A stretch of 64,000 nt of DNA, taken from Pempheris klunzingeri (lineage: Eukaryota > Chordata > Actinopteri > Acropomatiformes > Pempheridae). The stretch spans positions 2,998,175 through 3,062,174 of the forward strand of contig NC_092031.1 in assembly GCF_042242105.1 (NCBI RefSeq). Direction: 5' to 3'. A model generated the notes under the pieces. That model searched no databases and had not been told where the DNA came from. It saw nothing but the letters and a program-made list of their open reading frames with translations. The position numbers and the translations under genes are program-made. Below are positions 38,600 to 50,969 of the stretch, one piece after another. Positions within the stretch are counted from its first letter, which is position 1; each line of letters opens with the position of its first letter.

Positions 38600-38770
38600 G
38601 AGTAAATGACATTAATTTTCCTGTATAGTTTACCTTGGCGATGCTAATTAGCATTGTGGCTCCGTCTACTTCCTGAAGATGCCCACTTTAAGCTATGGAG
38701 CGTGGCGACGCGTTCTTCGGTTCGAGGCTCCGTCTATTTCTTGGAAATGCCCACTTAAGCGAACCGCAAG
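38600..38770. repeat. Short direct repeat in adam8-tubgcp2 spacer
   Basis: GGCTCCGTCTACTTCCTGAA followed by GATGCCCACTT, and about 70 bp later GGCTCCGTCTATTTCTTGGA followed by AATGCCCACTT. Two diverged copies of one roughly 35-bp unit. Confidence 0.7.
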
Positions 38771-39234
38771 CTAAAAGTTAGTTTTAACATTTACTTCGAT
38801 TACTGAACAACTTAAAGACTTTTAAAAAAGATCAAATAAACCGTGTTAACAAAATGACAAATACATTCAGAGGAGAATTAAATGAGCACAACACCTTTGA
38901 TTTTAATCCTGTAAAGCTACTTGAACTTTTTTGGCAAGTTACAGGCTTTTATTTTGAAGTCACTACCTTCAGATTTCCGGTATGACTAAAGTCTTTTTTC
39001 AGTAACTTGATAATTAATAGTTAAACTGTATTTAGTAGATTAATGTTTGTATGAGGCCACAAAACAATAAAAAATATCATAAATCATAAATAAAAATGTA
39101 GAAAAAACAAACGACCACAACGAATCACCAAATAATAAATATTCACCTTAAACAAAAAGGTATAATTTAGCTCAAATAATTCAACAGGTGGTTTCTACAA
39201 GTAAGAACAAGGGAACAGTCAAGTTTTCAGTTTG

Positions 39235-39575
39235 GGGAACATTAAGGTTTTTATCCTGAAAACCTTCAAAGTTTCTCTAAATGTTTTACAAATATAAACC
39301 TCTGAGAACACTCGGGGAACGTTCCCTAAGGTTTCTGTAAAGATTTACAAAAATAAACTTTAGGGAACTTTCCTTAAATTTGTTTAATAATGTTTTTACA
39401 AAAGTAACCCTCAGAACGTTCCCTTAAGTTCCTGTAAAGGTTTTATAAAAATAAAAATAAAAATAAAAACTTCTGGGAGCCTTCAGGGAACATTTGTAAA
39501 GGTTCTGTAAAGTTTAATAAAAATTAACCCTCAGGGAACGTTTTTACGAAAACAACCTTCAGGGAACGTTCCCGG
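39235..39575. repeat. Degenerate minisatellite, ~60-65 bp unit
   Basis: About six imperfect units containing GGGAAC(G)TTCCC, AAGGTTTCTGTAAAG, TTTACAAAAATAAAC and CCTCAGGG. The palindromic core GGGAACGTTCCC is clear at about 39317 and 39560. It lies just beyond the 3' end of tubgcp2. Confidence 0.85.
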
Positions 39576-39634
39576 AGGCTCACCTGTTAGTTCAGGCAGC
39601 AGTCAAGAGCCTAAATCCATTCAGTAAATCATGT

Positions 39635-39640
39635 TTTATT
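39635..39640 (-). terminator. tubgcp2: tubgcp2 polyadenylation signal (candidate)
   Basis: AATAAA on the minus strand, about 250 bp beyond the stop codon. Another AATAAA lies closer, at 39709-39714. Either would give a short 3'UTR. Confidence 0.55.
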
Positions 39641-39886
39641 GAATACAAACATACAGTACATTTTCATTGTACAGGTACAATAAGTTACCAATAAGGAGTG
39701 CTGTGACCTTTATTTTCAGAGAGCACATCGTTTCTTAAAATGTACATGTGAAGCACTGAAATGAAGCTGCATCAGACTGGAACTCTACATTTCATACAGG
39801 TCATAATAACACAACACAGCCGAGGCCTGGATGGAGATCATCTGGGCGGGTGGTGTTGGAGCGAACACACACAGAGACATAACATG

Positions 39887-42800
39887 CTACGCTGCTGCCT
39901 TCTGGCTGCGCTCTATGGCCATCCTCTCCAGCCGCTCGGTGTAGAAACCATTGAAATCCAGCCTGTGAGATCACAAGAGCGGAGTTATCGAGGTTATCGA
40001 GTCTGGTCTGAATAAATAAACGGAAGCTCTGCAGCTCTACCGATAACAATTTGAATGCTTTCACTGAAAAACGGCTCATAAAACGTGTCTTTCCGTCATT
40101 TCTGCCATCTGTGTCGTCACTTTTAAAGCCGGATTAATTGATTGTTTGGCCACTTGGGGGCAGCAGAACAAGTCGAGAACACGTCATCTGACATATTCTC
40201 GCTTTATGGCGTGGTTATGGTGAATATGTTGGCAAACAGCGGCGCATCTACACATGCTAGAGATGTTTTTTACTGCTGCAGGTTGATAAGAGAGGAATTT
40301 GTCGACATATAACCAAAACAATGGGCTAAAAGATGCTAAAATGCTCATTAAAGCTGAACGGAGCTGGATTATGTACAGTAGCTCAGTCCATCCTGAGTGA
40401 TTTTCATATAGAAATAAATGGAAAACAATGGTTGGAAGCCAGGAAATTAAAGAAATGAGAACACAGGTTCAAGTATTTGAAAAAACACGCCTCTGGCCTG
40501 TGTGGTGTGAACGGATTTACCTGTAGATGATGCTGATCATGCTGTGCTCGCAGTCGTTGGTGCTGTAGATGCTCAGTTTGTCCAGCAGGTCGAGCAGCAG
40601 CATGCTGAAGTTACTGTCAAACTTGCTGAGCGACGCTTCAAAGCCGACGTCTGACTGGTGGGCGTCCACGTGCTCGGCTAAAAACTGAAAGAGCACAAAC
40701 GCGTTACAACACGCCTAAAAGCTGCAGTATTATCGTACGCCACTTGGTAAATAGGACGCAGACTACTTGGCTGAATATTGATGCTGATGAGTGTTTTGGG
40801 AATACCTTAGTGGTCGCCCTCTTCCGCTCTGCCTCCTCAGCATCTTCGCCCTGAGCTGGAGGTCCATCCATCGTCCCCTGTTCCAGAGAGAGCCTCATGC
40901 TCTGAATGAAGCGCTGCGACAGTCAAGATAGAAAAGAAACATCTTCAGATAAACATTTAGTGGATACAACAGATCTATGGGGCCTTCAGGTGGGGTCATG
41001 TTTTCCATTTTCACAATAAGAGTCAGTATGAACGTCCTGTTCAAAACCCCAGAAGAGAAAAGTTCATCTGTTGTTTTGTTAAAAAATGTCTGAATACTCA
41101 GTGGGTGGTAAATCTATATACTGCAGTTTGTCGTACACAGTTTTTCTAAGTATTCTAACGTCTGAGGAAGATGTTGATCCCTTTGGCCTCACATGTCCTG
41201 CATTAACGCTACCCGCTCCCTAGCTAACGCTAAATTGTTCATCTCTGTGGCGTCTAGACGCTGACACAGAGGAGTCTTTTGGTGTTCTGTTGTAACCACG
41301 AGCTCATTTGAAGGCAGAGACAAGAGCCCGGGGGCTGCTTTGGTTGTTTTTCAGAAAGCATTTCCTCTTCATCATTGTGCCAACAAACCTGCATGCAGTT
41401 TGTGAACTTGACGCACACCAACATGAGCTTGGAGAAGATCCTGAGCAGCTCGGGGTTGGTCAGCATGCAGTCCTTCAGGCAGTTGTCCAGGAAACTGGTG
41501 TGATGGCAGAGCACGTCGTCAATGTTTGACGCCTGGAGAAGGAGAAGACAGACGATCAGCACAAAAACGCACACTAGCCAGGATTCCTACAGCTTTTTCA
41601 AGCACTTTCATAGTAGCTAAACCAGAATTCCCATTCTCTCAAAGCCCTTAACATCATGATTTATGTTTATATTAAATTTGGTATCTTCTGATCAGGATTA
41701 TTATCTGGAGTGAGACGCCAGGAGAAAACAAACTTTAAAAGATTTTTAGTTTACATGAGAGATTGTGAAGATGAAACACTGGAAAAAAGATGCATTTTTC
41801 AAGAAGTAAATTCAAATTTTAGCTTTTTCCTCAGCTTGAAAAGTTTCAAATGACAAACTCACATTTTCTCTGAAACCTGAGTATCGTTAGACAAAAGACG
41901 AGCTCATCCACTCACCGTCTTCAGGTTGTTCTCCATGACGTGCCAGGTGGGCTCCATCACCTCAAACATCATGTAGTACTGGATGTTCTGCACAAAGTTG
42001 AGCATGCGCTGCCTGAGGGCGAACGCTGCGGCAAACCTGCACACGTGTAGTTCGAGCAGATCGTGAGGACATTTCGCTTTGCTTTTTTCAATAAGTTTGC
42101 ATCAAACTCAAACATCGACTCACCACTTGGGGGAACGCAGGGGGTACTGCTTGAAATCTTTGTTGCTGATCCACACGTTACACAGCAGCCGCTCGACGTG
42201 TTTGCAGTAAAACATGTGTCTGAACAACATCTGGTACCTCGTAAGAGCTTTCCTGGGAAGAGAAGGCAAATGAAATAAGAGATACATGGCTACTGTCACA
42301 GAAAACACCTGCTTTCCACCGTACGACATCTTTAAAATAAAAAAATGCATCTCCTTCACCCACAAACTGGTGAAATTACAGTGCTTCACCTATAAAATTC
42401 CTCACTTCAGGTTAAAACTGCACATTTTCTGTTTCATGCTGAAATATCTGAGAAACAACCCTTTAAATAACATCAAATCAAACCTGTTGATGATGAGCGA
42501 GAGCGGCCATTTGACGATGTAGTCGAAGGAGAAGGCCTCCAGCCCGCTGAGGGCGGCGTCTGCCGGGTCTGCGTTGATGATGGCCTTCTCCTGTTTGGTC
42601 TCGATGGCCAGGACGCGCAGCAGCTGAGTGATGACGTCATGAGGCATCAGGTCGATCTGTGGGAAGACGAGAGGAAACTTTATGAAGCGAAGGAAGACTA
42701 CTACTACTTTTTATTTTCTTGTTATTTCCATCTTAACGTCCTTTTCCTGAGATTTCATCCACTTTTTTCCGTGTCCGACATTTTTTTTTTTTAGGTTTCC

Positions 42801-45800
42801 TAGTTTCCTAAGAGTTTGTAGTTTGAGGAATAAACTTTGTGATACATTCCTGCCAAAATGACTAATGTGTGCCAGGCAGGACAAAGAACATGTAGGTTAA
42901 CTAACTAAATATAGAATGCAGAAGAAGAGCTCTACGCTCTCACGTCCACCCACCTTGAGGTCGTCTTTGAAGGGGTCTGTGTTGGCCGTGCTCATCCTCA
43001 GAGCCAGCTCCAGGAGGGCCTCTAGTCGCGGAGGAACAATGTCGTCCACTGGCTTCTTCAGCTCCTCCTCCGTCAGGTCCATGAAGTGCACGAAGAAATC
43101 GCCTTTGTCCATCAAAAAGTAGTGCTTGATGGATCTAATGAAGACAACACAGGCACATATAGTTTAGTTAGAGAAAGTTAAGGAACGTTTTTCTGTATGT
43201 AAACCGTCCTTTGGTTACCTGAAAAGAGCTTGAATATACTATTATGATTATTACTGTTATTATTATTAGGAGTAGTATTAGTATTATCATCATAGCAACT
43301 AACAACTGCATACATTTTCTTTTTACTACAGTACCACATGCAGTATTCATGGTGTTGGGACATGTTTCATCATAACATCAGGCCTTAAACTTTGAGCCTC
43401 TTACTCACATCTGTAACAGTGCAAAATTTGACTAATGATGTTAATAATGATTGTTGCCTTAAACGCTATTCGTCACATTTTTGGCTCCTGTAATACATTT
43501 TTTTTAGACATCTCTGGTGGAGTTCAGGATTCATCAGCAGGACGGCTGCTTTATTCTAGAACAGTTCACTTCATATACCTGGAATGCAGGTATTTCATCT
43601 GCCCACAGTCCACCTGCTATCAATCAGGATGTCTGCAACCAATAACTGCAACCAGCACATCGCTGGCACACACTGTCGGAGGTTCAGCTCATGTTCATCA
43701 CCAGGAACACACCCCCTTTTTTTGTTGTTGTTGAATATATTTTCATGCAACTGGTGTCTCAACGTCCTGCAGGCAGTCATCTGTCATCTGTCATCAGTCC
43801 ACATTACCACTCTTCTGCTGTGCAGGTGGATTGTGGGTCAGAACGGCCATAAAAATATATCCAGATACACATAAATCCATCTACCTCAGGCGTGAAACCA
43901 GCTCCTTCTCCTCCATGAGGAAGGCCAACAGGACTTTGCTGGCGTAGTTGTAAGATTTCTCTATCTGCTCCACATAAGCTCTCTCCTTCAGCGTGTACAG
44001 GACCTCCTTAGCATCAGGACACGTCACATCGCGGCCGCACTCCCGAACCACGTTGAGGTATTTCCCTGCACAATGACAGAGAAGGGAATAAAACCTCTTA
44101 TCCAAGAGAGGCTCTTATGATAGTTTACATTTGTGTTTTTACCTGTGCTTAATATTTTGTCTGCCATTTTCTGCAGAAAGGAGGGAATCCGATGTTGAAC
44201 AATGGTGTATCTCTGATCCCAGTATTTATCGTTGTAGTCCTCCTGAATCTTCTCTTTCTGCAGCTCATGCTCTTCCACCATGAACTCACTGTGAGGACGC
44301 AAAAACAAAGCTGATACAGCGGTGTGAGTGTGTTTTGGTGTTTCCCAGCACGAGTCCAAACTCTACCTGTATGGATCCTTGATGATGCCCCTGTAGATCC
44401 ACTTCTCCAGGATTTCAAAGTAAGGGACGCTGGCTGCTTTAGTGAGGTAGAGGCACAGCTCCTGAGCCTGGCTGTCACCGGTGTAGTTGAAGGTTCGATC
44501 GTGAAGAAGACTCAGTGTCGACCCGCCCATGCACTCTCCTTTGTCCACCGAGGACGCTGTGAAAACAGTGGAAGCAGTCATTTTCATGTGAGAACAGTAC
44601 CGGCTATCTAAAGTGACCCCACTCTGAGAATCACTGCACTAATCTGTAGTTAAAGAAGGTAAAACCAGCTTCACCTTGAGCAGCTACAATAGTGAAATGC
44701 TGTTTACACCTTGATGTATCAGTATTAACAATCTACTCCCGTCATGTATAATAATATGACAGTCAATGGTCTGAAGAATGAGATTTTCCTTACAGTACAT
44801 TTTGCTCATAATACTTTTGAATGCAGTATTTCTACTTGTAAAAGAGTATTTTTATAGTGTAGTATTGCTACTTCTACTTATAAAAAGGATCTGAATACCT
44901 CTTCCAGCTGGTGCTGTACTTCCCTCTAGTTCAGATCGCCCTCAAGTGGTTAAAATGAGCAGTTTTGCTCCACGTTGTTCTCAATGTGAGTATGTAATCA
45001 GTCTGATTAGAAAAGTCAAACGCCACAATGCAATGGTTTTAAAACCAATAAAAAAGAATGTGAAAAGAAAGAAATGCCAAAAGCCCCTTTCACACTGCTC
45101 TTTATTCCACCTTGAGGTCTGTGAAAATCTACTTTTGTTCCACCTGTGAGCCGGCAGCAGAGTAGTAACAGAGCTGAATCGACTTCTGTGTAGAAAGGAT
45201 GAGCAGCTACTGTGCTACACTTGCTTCTAGAAAGCCAACATGTTATCTACAGTCACACACTAGAGCGTTACGCCGTTGTCGCCCGGTTTAGTGTAGTTTT
45301 CTTTGCGGCGCTGCCTGATCTCTGCGTAAAAAGTCGTGTTCAGACTCTCACCAATCGAGGCGAGTATCTCCATGGTCCTCATGGTGGGCTGGATGTAAAA
45401 CCAGAGCTTCTGCAGGGACAGCAGGCCCTGCCGCTGGAGGTGCTCCAGCTGAGTGACCAGGATCAGATACTCCTTCATCAGGGTCCTCATCGCCGCCGTC
45501 AGCGCGTGGTTCACCTGGCCGTACTCAAAGGACGATTTCTCCTCGATGAAGCTGAGGGACAAACACAAAACCACCATCTAATCTCCAGTATTGAAAAGGT
45601 TGATTCAACCCCTCCGACATTTTTACACCCTCACCGTGTTATAGTGGAGTAATATGACGCAACTGGTAGGATCCTGTTAACCAGCTCTTTGACAGACATG
45701 TCCAGCGTTGAGTCCACGATGAAGGAGCGGTTCTGCCTCCCCAGCACAGGCTGAGCCGTGATGTCTCGCCCATCGACGCCAACCAGGACAAACAGCAGAT

Positions 45801-45916
45801 CCTCCACCAGAGCTTGTTCCTGAGCAGCCAGGGGCATCGTCCCTGCACAGGTAGCACGGTTACAAACACATCTGGACTTTATAAAGGTATTTGCTGGAGT
45901 GCACAGCTGTATTTTA

Positions 45917-45948
<32 letters not shown>

Positions 45949-48900
45949 CCAGTATTAAAGGAACATCCTGAGCTCATGTCTCTCAGCATGGAGCAGCAAC
46001 AAATATGTAAATCTACTGGCTTTACCGATGGCCACAGCTGGATCTCCTGGAGGGGTGGGGCTGGTGATGAAGTCTCCGAGAAGAGCAGGACGGTCGTACA
46101 CCCAGTTAGGAAACACGGGGTTGGGCTGGGTGGGGTTCTTCTTGTTGTGTTTGTCCCTCAGCATCTTCCGCGTCACTTCGGCAGGCTGCAGGCAGAAATC
46201 ACACCAGCAAATCACCAATAAATTACAAGCAGTGTTAGATACAGGGTGACATTTATCTTCAACTGTAACTCCACAGTAGGTTCACCCACAAAACACAAAC
46301 TGGAAGGCTGAGTGAGTGCCTGTTCTCTCCTGGATTCACAGTGCTGAACTTGGTTGTAAATAAGTTTGGCTGATATGGCATTTTATTCCATGTGACGGTA
46401 GAAATGTGTCCATCTGTAGGATTTGTTTCCACTGCGGGAGCTAATCTCACAAAATGTGATTTGTGCAGACGTGGAGGAGGAGAGTGAAAGAGCAGCAGGA
46501 GGAGGCACAAAGTCAGGCCGGGACTCATCTGCACCCTTTTAACCTTAAATACTGCAACACTTGAAATTATTGTTCTCATTTGGCAGCTGTTTGTGTTTGT
46601 ATGGAGGCTGCAAATAAAAGAAGAAAATCATTAAATATAATCACATACGATATGGTTATTTTAAACTATTTCTTCATTGAATTTACAGAAATATTTGTGT
46701 ACTGTGATATATTCTGTTACAGTGATGTAAAACTACATATACACACTACCTATAGTAGTAGATAGAAGATATACAGAAGTGATAGATTGTAAAAGTAGTT
46801 GTGTAACAAATAGAAAACAAGAAAGAGCCACAGAGAAGTTAAAACCCTGCTTACAGCTGATCTATCAGGGCGGGACGAGGGGTTTAAATGTCAGATTGTC
46901 GCTTTCAGAAAGTTACACAGCCTCCCAACTCTGATATCAGAAAGCTGCAGTGGGAGGAGGTTTTCCGGAGCCGTCTGACCGTCTGACAAGCACCTCTGAT
47001 AAAGAAGGTTCCAGACTGCATTTTAACCCGTGGAGAGTTATAGGAGTTGTTTCTGTATACATCGTGTATTCTGCTGCTCTAATCAGCGTGTGATATGGAA
47101 GAAGTCGCCTTTTCCACCACCTCTGCGGTTCTCTGCAGCTTCACAGAACCTCTTTCAGTTCACTGTTTTGGTTTTCTGGCCAACAAACTTTCTCTCACCG
47201 CCCTCGTGAGCTTTGTGGATGCAGATGGGACATAAATTGTGGTAAAAACAGCAGAAAAAGAGATGATAACCAGGGAAGTTGGGGCAAGCAAACTATATAA
47301 GCATTCAAAAAAAAAAATCACTGATCAGCATGGGAATTATTAAATAATTCATTTCATAATTATAAAATGAATCCCATCCTCACAGGGTTTTGTTTGAGAT
47401 CTGCTCATCAAGTCTTAAAAACCAGTTTCGTAGGTGTAACTTAACCTTCTGAGCCACTGAATCTGAGTAGGAAGTGCTCACCAGAGGAGCGTTGGAGCTG
47501 GCCGTCACGTTGCCGAGCTTCTTTCGCAGCTCGTCCAGTTCCTGCATGGACATCTTGGAGCTGGTCTGAGGGAGACTGTAACTGGTAGTCGTGGTTGACG
47601 TCGTGTTCGCCGACGACTCGGACCTCTCTTTGGCATTCTGCTGCAGAAACTGGAGCATCTAGGAAAGTATCACAACAAAGCTGTGAGAAGGTTTTACTAA
47701 CTAAGTTCAATGAAGAAGTTACGTTTTTGAAACATGGAGGAAATCTATGGACCTGACAATAATGAATATACATCTTGATGCTTTAATCTTCTATTTACAT
47801 CAGCGACATTAACTTTTTTTATGTTTTGTGAGGCAAACTGTACAGCATGAAGTGTATGTTTCAGTCTGACTTGTCTGTTAACACCACTGTCATTGTTAAG
47901 AGATGAAAACAAGTGGGTGAAATGAACTGACTTATACGTAATAATGCACAAAAACATATCATTGTCTGCTTGAAAACTACGTATTACCTCTTTATCCTCG
48001 CACAGTTTGGAGAGCAGGTAGACCAGAGGGTCGAGGTTTCGGACATTTTTGGATTTGAGCTCCTCGTACTTTCTCAGGAAGTCCTCAGGAGTTTTAGAGA
48101 ACTCGGCTAATTTGACCTGAAAATGACAAAGCAGCCAATTAAGAGAATATCTACAGTTAGAAATGCATTCATGTCCACAAGGGGTGTCACAAATCATTGT
48201 CATAGTAGTGCACAAGTGTCAAACCGGCTTCCAACTGTTCTTTTTTCAGTGGCTGTTTTATATGTTGCTACGTATTCATCTCTTTATTAGGGCTCCAACT
48301 CTGATCAAGCTGCTGGATGAACACACAACCAGACAAAAACAAAACCTCAACTCGACCCTTAAAAACACAATAATGATCTCTCATTGACAGACATTTAACG
48401 TGACTAGTGGTCAACACGGTCGAGATGTTCACCACACTCGTCATCATCAGTGCTTGTCAATTAAAGAACATTATTTTGTTTTTGTAGGTTGAGTGTGCCC
48501 CTACTACAACAGAATGATATATTTCTGCCTCTATTTTAAAATATAAGAGTGACACATCCATCAGTATTCATTCACTCATACACTCTTCTCTTTCTAGGGC
48601 TCACTTTACTACAAATGTTCTTTCTTATGTATGTTATGATGACCCTGATACAGTTTCCCAGTCTGGCTATCTATCTATCTACCTTACTTACTTTTGAAGT
48701 AGGTGAAATCTCTGCTTCTGATTTATGCGTGCTCATACGGTTTTAACTTAAACTCTGAACAGAGCCTTGCTTTCGGCTGCCAGCTGTTGCAGACACATCT
48801 GGTGAAAACCATTTTGTTGCCTGTCCAAAACCAGAACAGCAAGCAGGATGGAGATGTTGTCTTACAGCCTCCCTGAGTGTGTGACACCCACCTTGGCACT

Positions 48901-49041
48901 GTGAGCAGAGACTGTGGTTGTGACATAAGGAGTCCTGTGTTTCTGCAGGAGGTCTATGTAGCCCTCTGCTCCATCACCTCCTCGGACGTGAAGCAGGCTG
49001 AGCAGCTCGTTCACATCATGGTGGATCCTGAACTCACTCAT
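39887..49041 (-). CDS. tubgcp2: Gamma-tubulin complex component 2 (GCP2)
   Basis: Core subunit of the gamma-tubulin small complex and ring complex that nucleates microtubules at centrosomes. Coding exons, 5' to 3': 49041-48892, 48116-47988, 47658-47482, 46185-46026, 45842-45635, 45551-45352, 44556-44367, 44288-44143, 44065-43885, 43134-42954, 42656-42484, 42252-42124, 42036-41916, 41532-41389, 40913-40806, 40684-40521, 39962-39887. They give 878 aa (human 902). The N-terminus MSEFRIHHDVNELLSLL and blocks such as NLDPLVYLLSKL, FEYGQVNHAL, QKLWFYIQP, EDYNDKYWDQRYTIVQ and LSLIINRKALTRYQMLFRHM match vertebrate GCP2. The N-terminal GRIP1-type domain covers about 210-515 and the C-terminal gamma-tubulin-binding GRIP2 domain about 520-860. 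It is shorter than human mainly in the linker after FTNCMQ and at the C-terminus. All phases agree; the ATG exon carries 11 nt of 5'UTR after its acceptor. Confidence 0.98.
40070..40430. repeat. Possible dispersed teleost repeat (tubgcp2 intron 16)
   Basis: GGCCACTTGGGGGCAGCAGA and GTGAATATGTTGGCAAACAG resemble pieces of a common fish interspersed repeat, from memory. Boundaries are not visible. Confidence 0.4.
44690..44930. repeat. Dispersed repeat of the ACTT/AAGT-rich teleost family (tubgcp2 intron 6)
   Basis: TACAGTACATTTTGCTCATA, ATACTTTTGAATGCAGTATT, TACTTGTAAAAGAGTATTTTT and GGATCTGAATACCTCTTCC follow the order of a widespread fish element. Related pieces occur at 2150-2215, 2540-2640 and 940-1740. 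Confidence 0.6.
45917..45948. repeat. (GAT)n microsatellite (tubgcp2 intron 4)
   Basis: About ten ATG/GAT units between two tubgcp2 exons. The aspartate run in a plus-strand open frame is an artefact. Confidence 0.95.
46190..47475. other. tubgcp2 intron 3 (about 1.3 kb), no exon seen
   Basis: Low-complexity AT-rich stretches and no open frame with splice signals. Confidence 0.5.
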
Positions 49042-49052
49042 GGCTCAGGCGG

Positions 49053-49560
49053 CTGAAATTACAGGACAGTTTGAATCAGGAGAGCTTAGCCACATTTACA
49101 GCTGATGTAAACATCTGAGCTTCTGGCTCAGTCTGACAACAAGCACCCACAGCGGAGCTGAATGCAAACAACAATTCGGGGTTTATCTTTAAAGAGTGAT
49201 CACTCCTTTTTATCTCACATGCTTTACATACTGAGCTAACTGTTATTTGATGCTAGCTTGCTAACTAGCTAAACAGCCAGCCCCGTTTAAAATGAACTAT
49301 GCGGATGCTAACTGCGTAGCTAGCTTAGCACAAAATAAACAAATCACCCACCAAACGGCTATACAAATGTAACTCAGTGATCATAAACCTTATCACAGGG
49401 CGAACCCAGGTGTCAGCAGCGCACCTGTCGGTCGTGTCCAGTGTAAAACAACAACATCAAACACCGGAGCAGCAAACGCGCCCACCAGCAGTCAAACTCT
49501 TCTTCTTCGCTGACTGTAATCCATGTAGTGATGACGTAACACTGCCCCCCACAGGCCGAA
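49053..49560 (-). promoter_or_regulatory. tubgcp2: tubgcp2 5'UTR exon and promoter region
   Basis: The ATG exon begins at an acceptor (49053-49054), so transcription starts further up. A plausible minus-strand donor (GACAG then GTGCGC) is at 49424-49423, suggesting a non-coding exon from 49425 to roughly 49530. A CRE-like TGACGTAA lies at 49532-49539. Confidence 0.5.
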
Positions 49561-49569
49561 CACGGCGCT

Positions 49570-50630
49570 GCAGCTACACTTAGTACACTGCATTACATAA
49601 CTTTTATTGTATTAACATCAACTTTAGTGAAGGATATTTATTGTATAATATTGTTTTTTATGTTTTTTTCAACAAGAGCAGTTTGTGTTTTGTTTTAATT
49701 CACTTTTTATTGGTGTAAAAACATTAGGATTTCAGTGCCAAGAGCACGGACATTACAATCAACCGCCCCCTTTATGAACCCCAACCCTATCTTACTAAGA
49801 GAAGATAATAAGAGGAAGACGAAGAAACAATTGCAAAAGTTGAATTCTGATATTACTGAAAAAATGTTACAATGATATTAAAATAAATGCAAAAATACAA
49901 GTCACATCCATCCGATTATGTGGAGAATAACTGGAGCTATAAGTAAAAGTGATGGTAAGAGCCTGCTGAGCATAAAACAGTAATAACAAGAGACTCATCC
50001 TGCTCCGTGGACTCTGCATGTAAAGTTTCATGCTCTGGATTATAATCTCTGCACATAATCTTTATTCTTTATACTGTGAACTTCTTCACATTCCTTGGTC
50101 AGTATTTTGCACATCCCATCCTCTTCATTTCAGACACTGTAGAGCTTTTTTCATTTTTAGAATATATTTCTATTGTAATTTCTTACTATGTTTATTGTTA
50201 TGCACCATAATACCAAATTCCTTGTATTTGAAAACCAACTAATGATATTGGCTTTCATATTTTCCTCCTGACTTATATAAGTATATGTGTTAATGATACG
50301 AGGACGAGACAGAGGAAGGATTCACCTCAAAATCTTCTACAAACTAACAAGATGTGTTGGTCAGTTGCTGCCTGATTTTTTCCATCTCTCCAGTCTATAT
50401 TCTGCATGTGACTGCACTTCTTATATATATATCAAATTACATTATTAGTCCAGTGATAATCACAAGTATTTCCATTTTTAAAAGCATCAAAGGCCACGTT
50501 GCATAATTTCTAATTATTCAGTTTTGTTCATGTTGATTTAAATTACAAAATATTTCAGATTAAAAACTCCACTAACCAAACACCACAGTGCCGGCTTTTA
50601 TTTTGAAAAACGATGACACGGCGGAAGTAA
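49570..50630. other. Intergenic between divergent tubgcp2 and kctd2, no gene seen
   Basis: AT-rich, no supported exon, and no recognised repeat with clear ends. Confidence 0.6.
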
Positions 50631-50639
50631 ACAGTAATC

Positions 50640-50969
50640 ACGTTACAACCCGGAAGAATTGCCTTTCTCTGATTAACGTTTGAATAGACGAGAATGAGCA
50701 ATTTATCTCGTGAAGAAACGATTAAAGGCGATGCTGCAGACACCCCGCAGCCTTTGATTGTCATATTTGTGTCTTAATCTTCGGCGCCGGGAGGCAGAGA
50801 GGCGGTCGAGCGCGAGCAGCAACGCCCTGATGCCAGCCACCCCGTCGGAGAAAAACATCCTCGCTCTGTTTACAAATCGGCCGAGAGAAATTGTTTCCCC
50901 GCAGTGTTGCGTGAGCTAATCGTGCGGTTGTGTGTGTGTGTGTGTGTGTGTCTGTCGGACGAAGAGAAC
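50640..50969 (+). promoter_or_regulatory. kctd2: kctd2 promoter and 5'UTR
   Basis: Base composition changes sharply to CpG-rich from about 50780 to 51260 (GGCGCCGGGAGG, GCGGTCGAGCGCGAGC), as in a CpG-island promoter. A (TG)n run at 50929-50951 lies in the leader just before the ATG. No upstream ATG in frame with the protein was found in the leader. Confidence 0.6.

Noticed and set aside
45917-45948. Poly-aspartate coding stretch
   Set aside because: It is a GAT microsatellite inside a tubgcp2 intron, on the opposite strand from the gene.
50904-50969. In-frame N-terminal extension of kctd2 through the TG repeat
   Set aside because: The frame is open, but it begins with GTG, not ATG. The first in-frame ATG is at 50970, and the extension would be Cys-Val repeats from a microsatellite.
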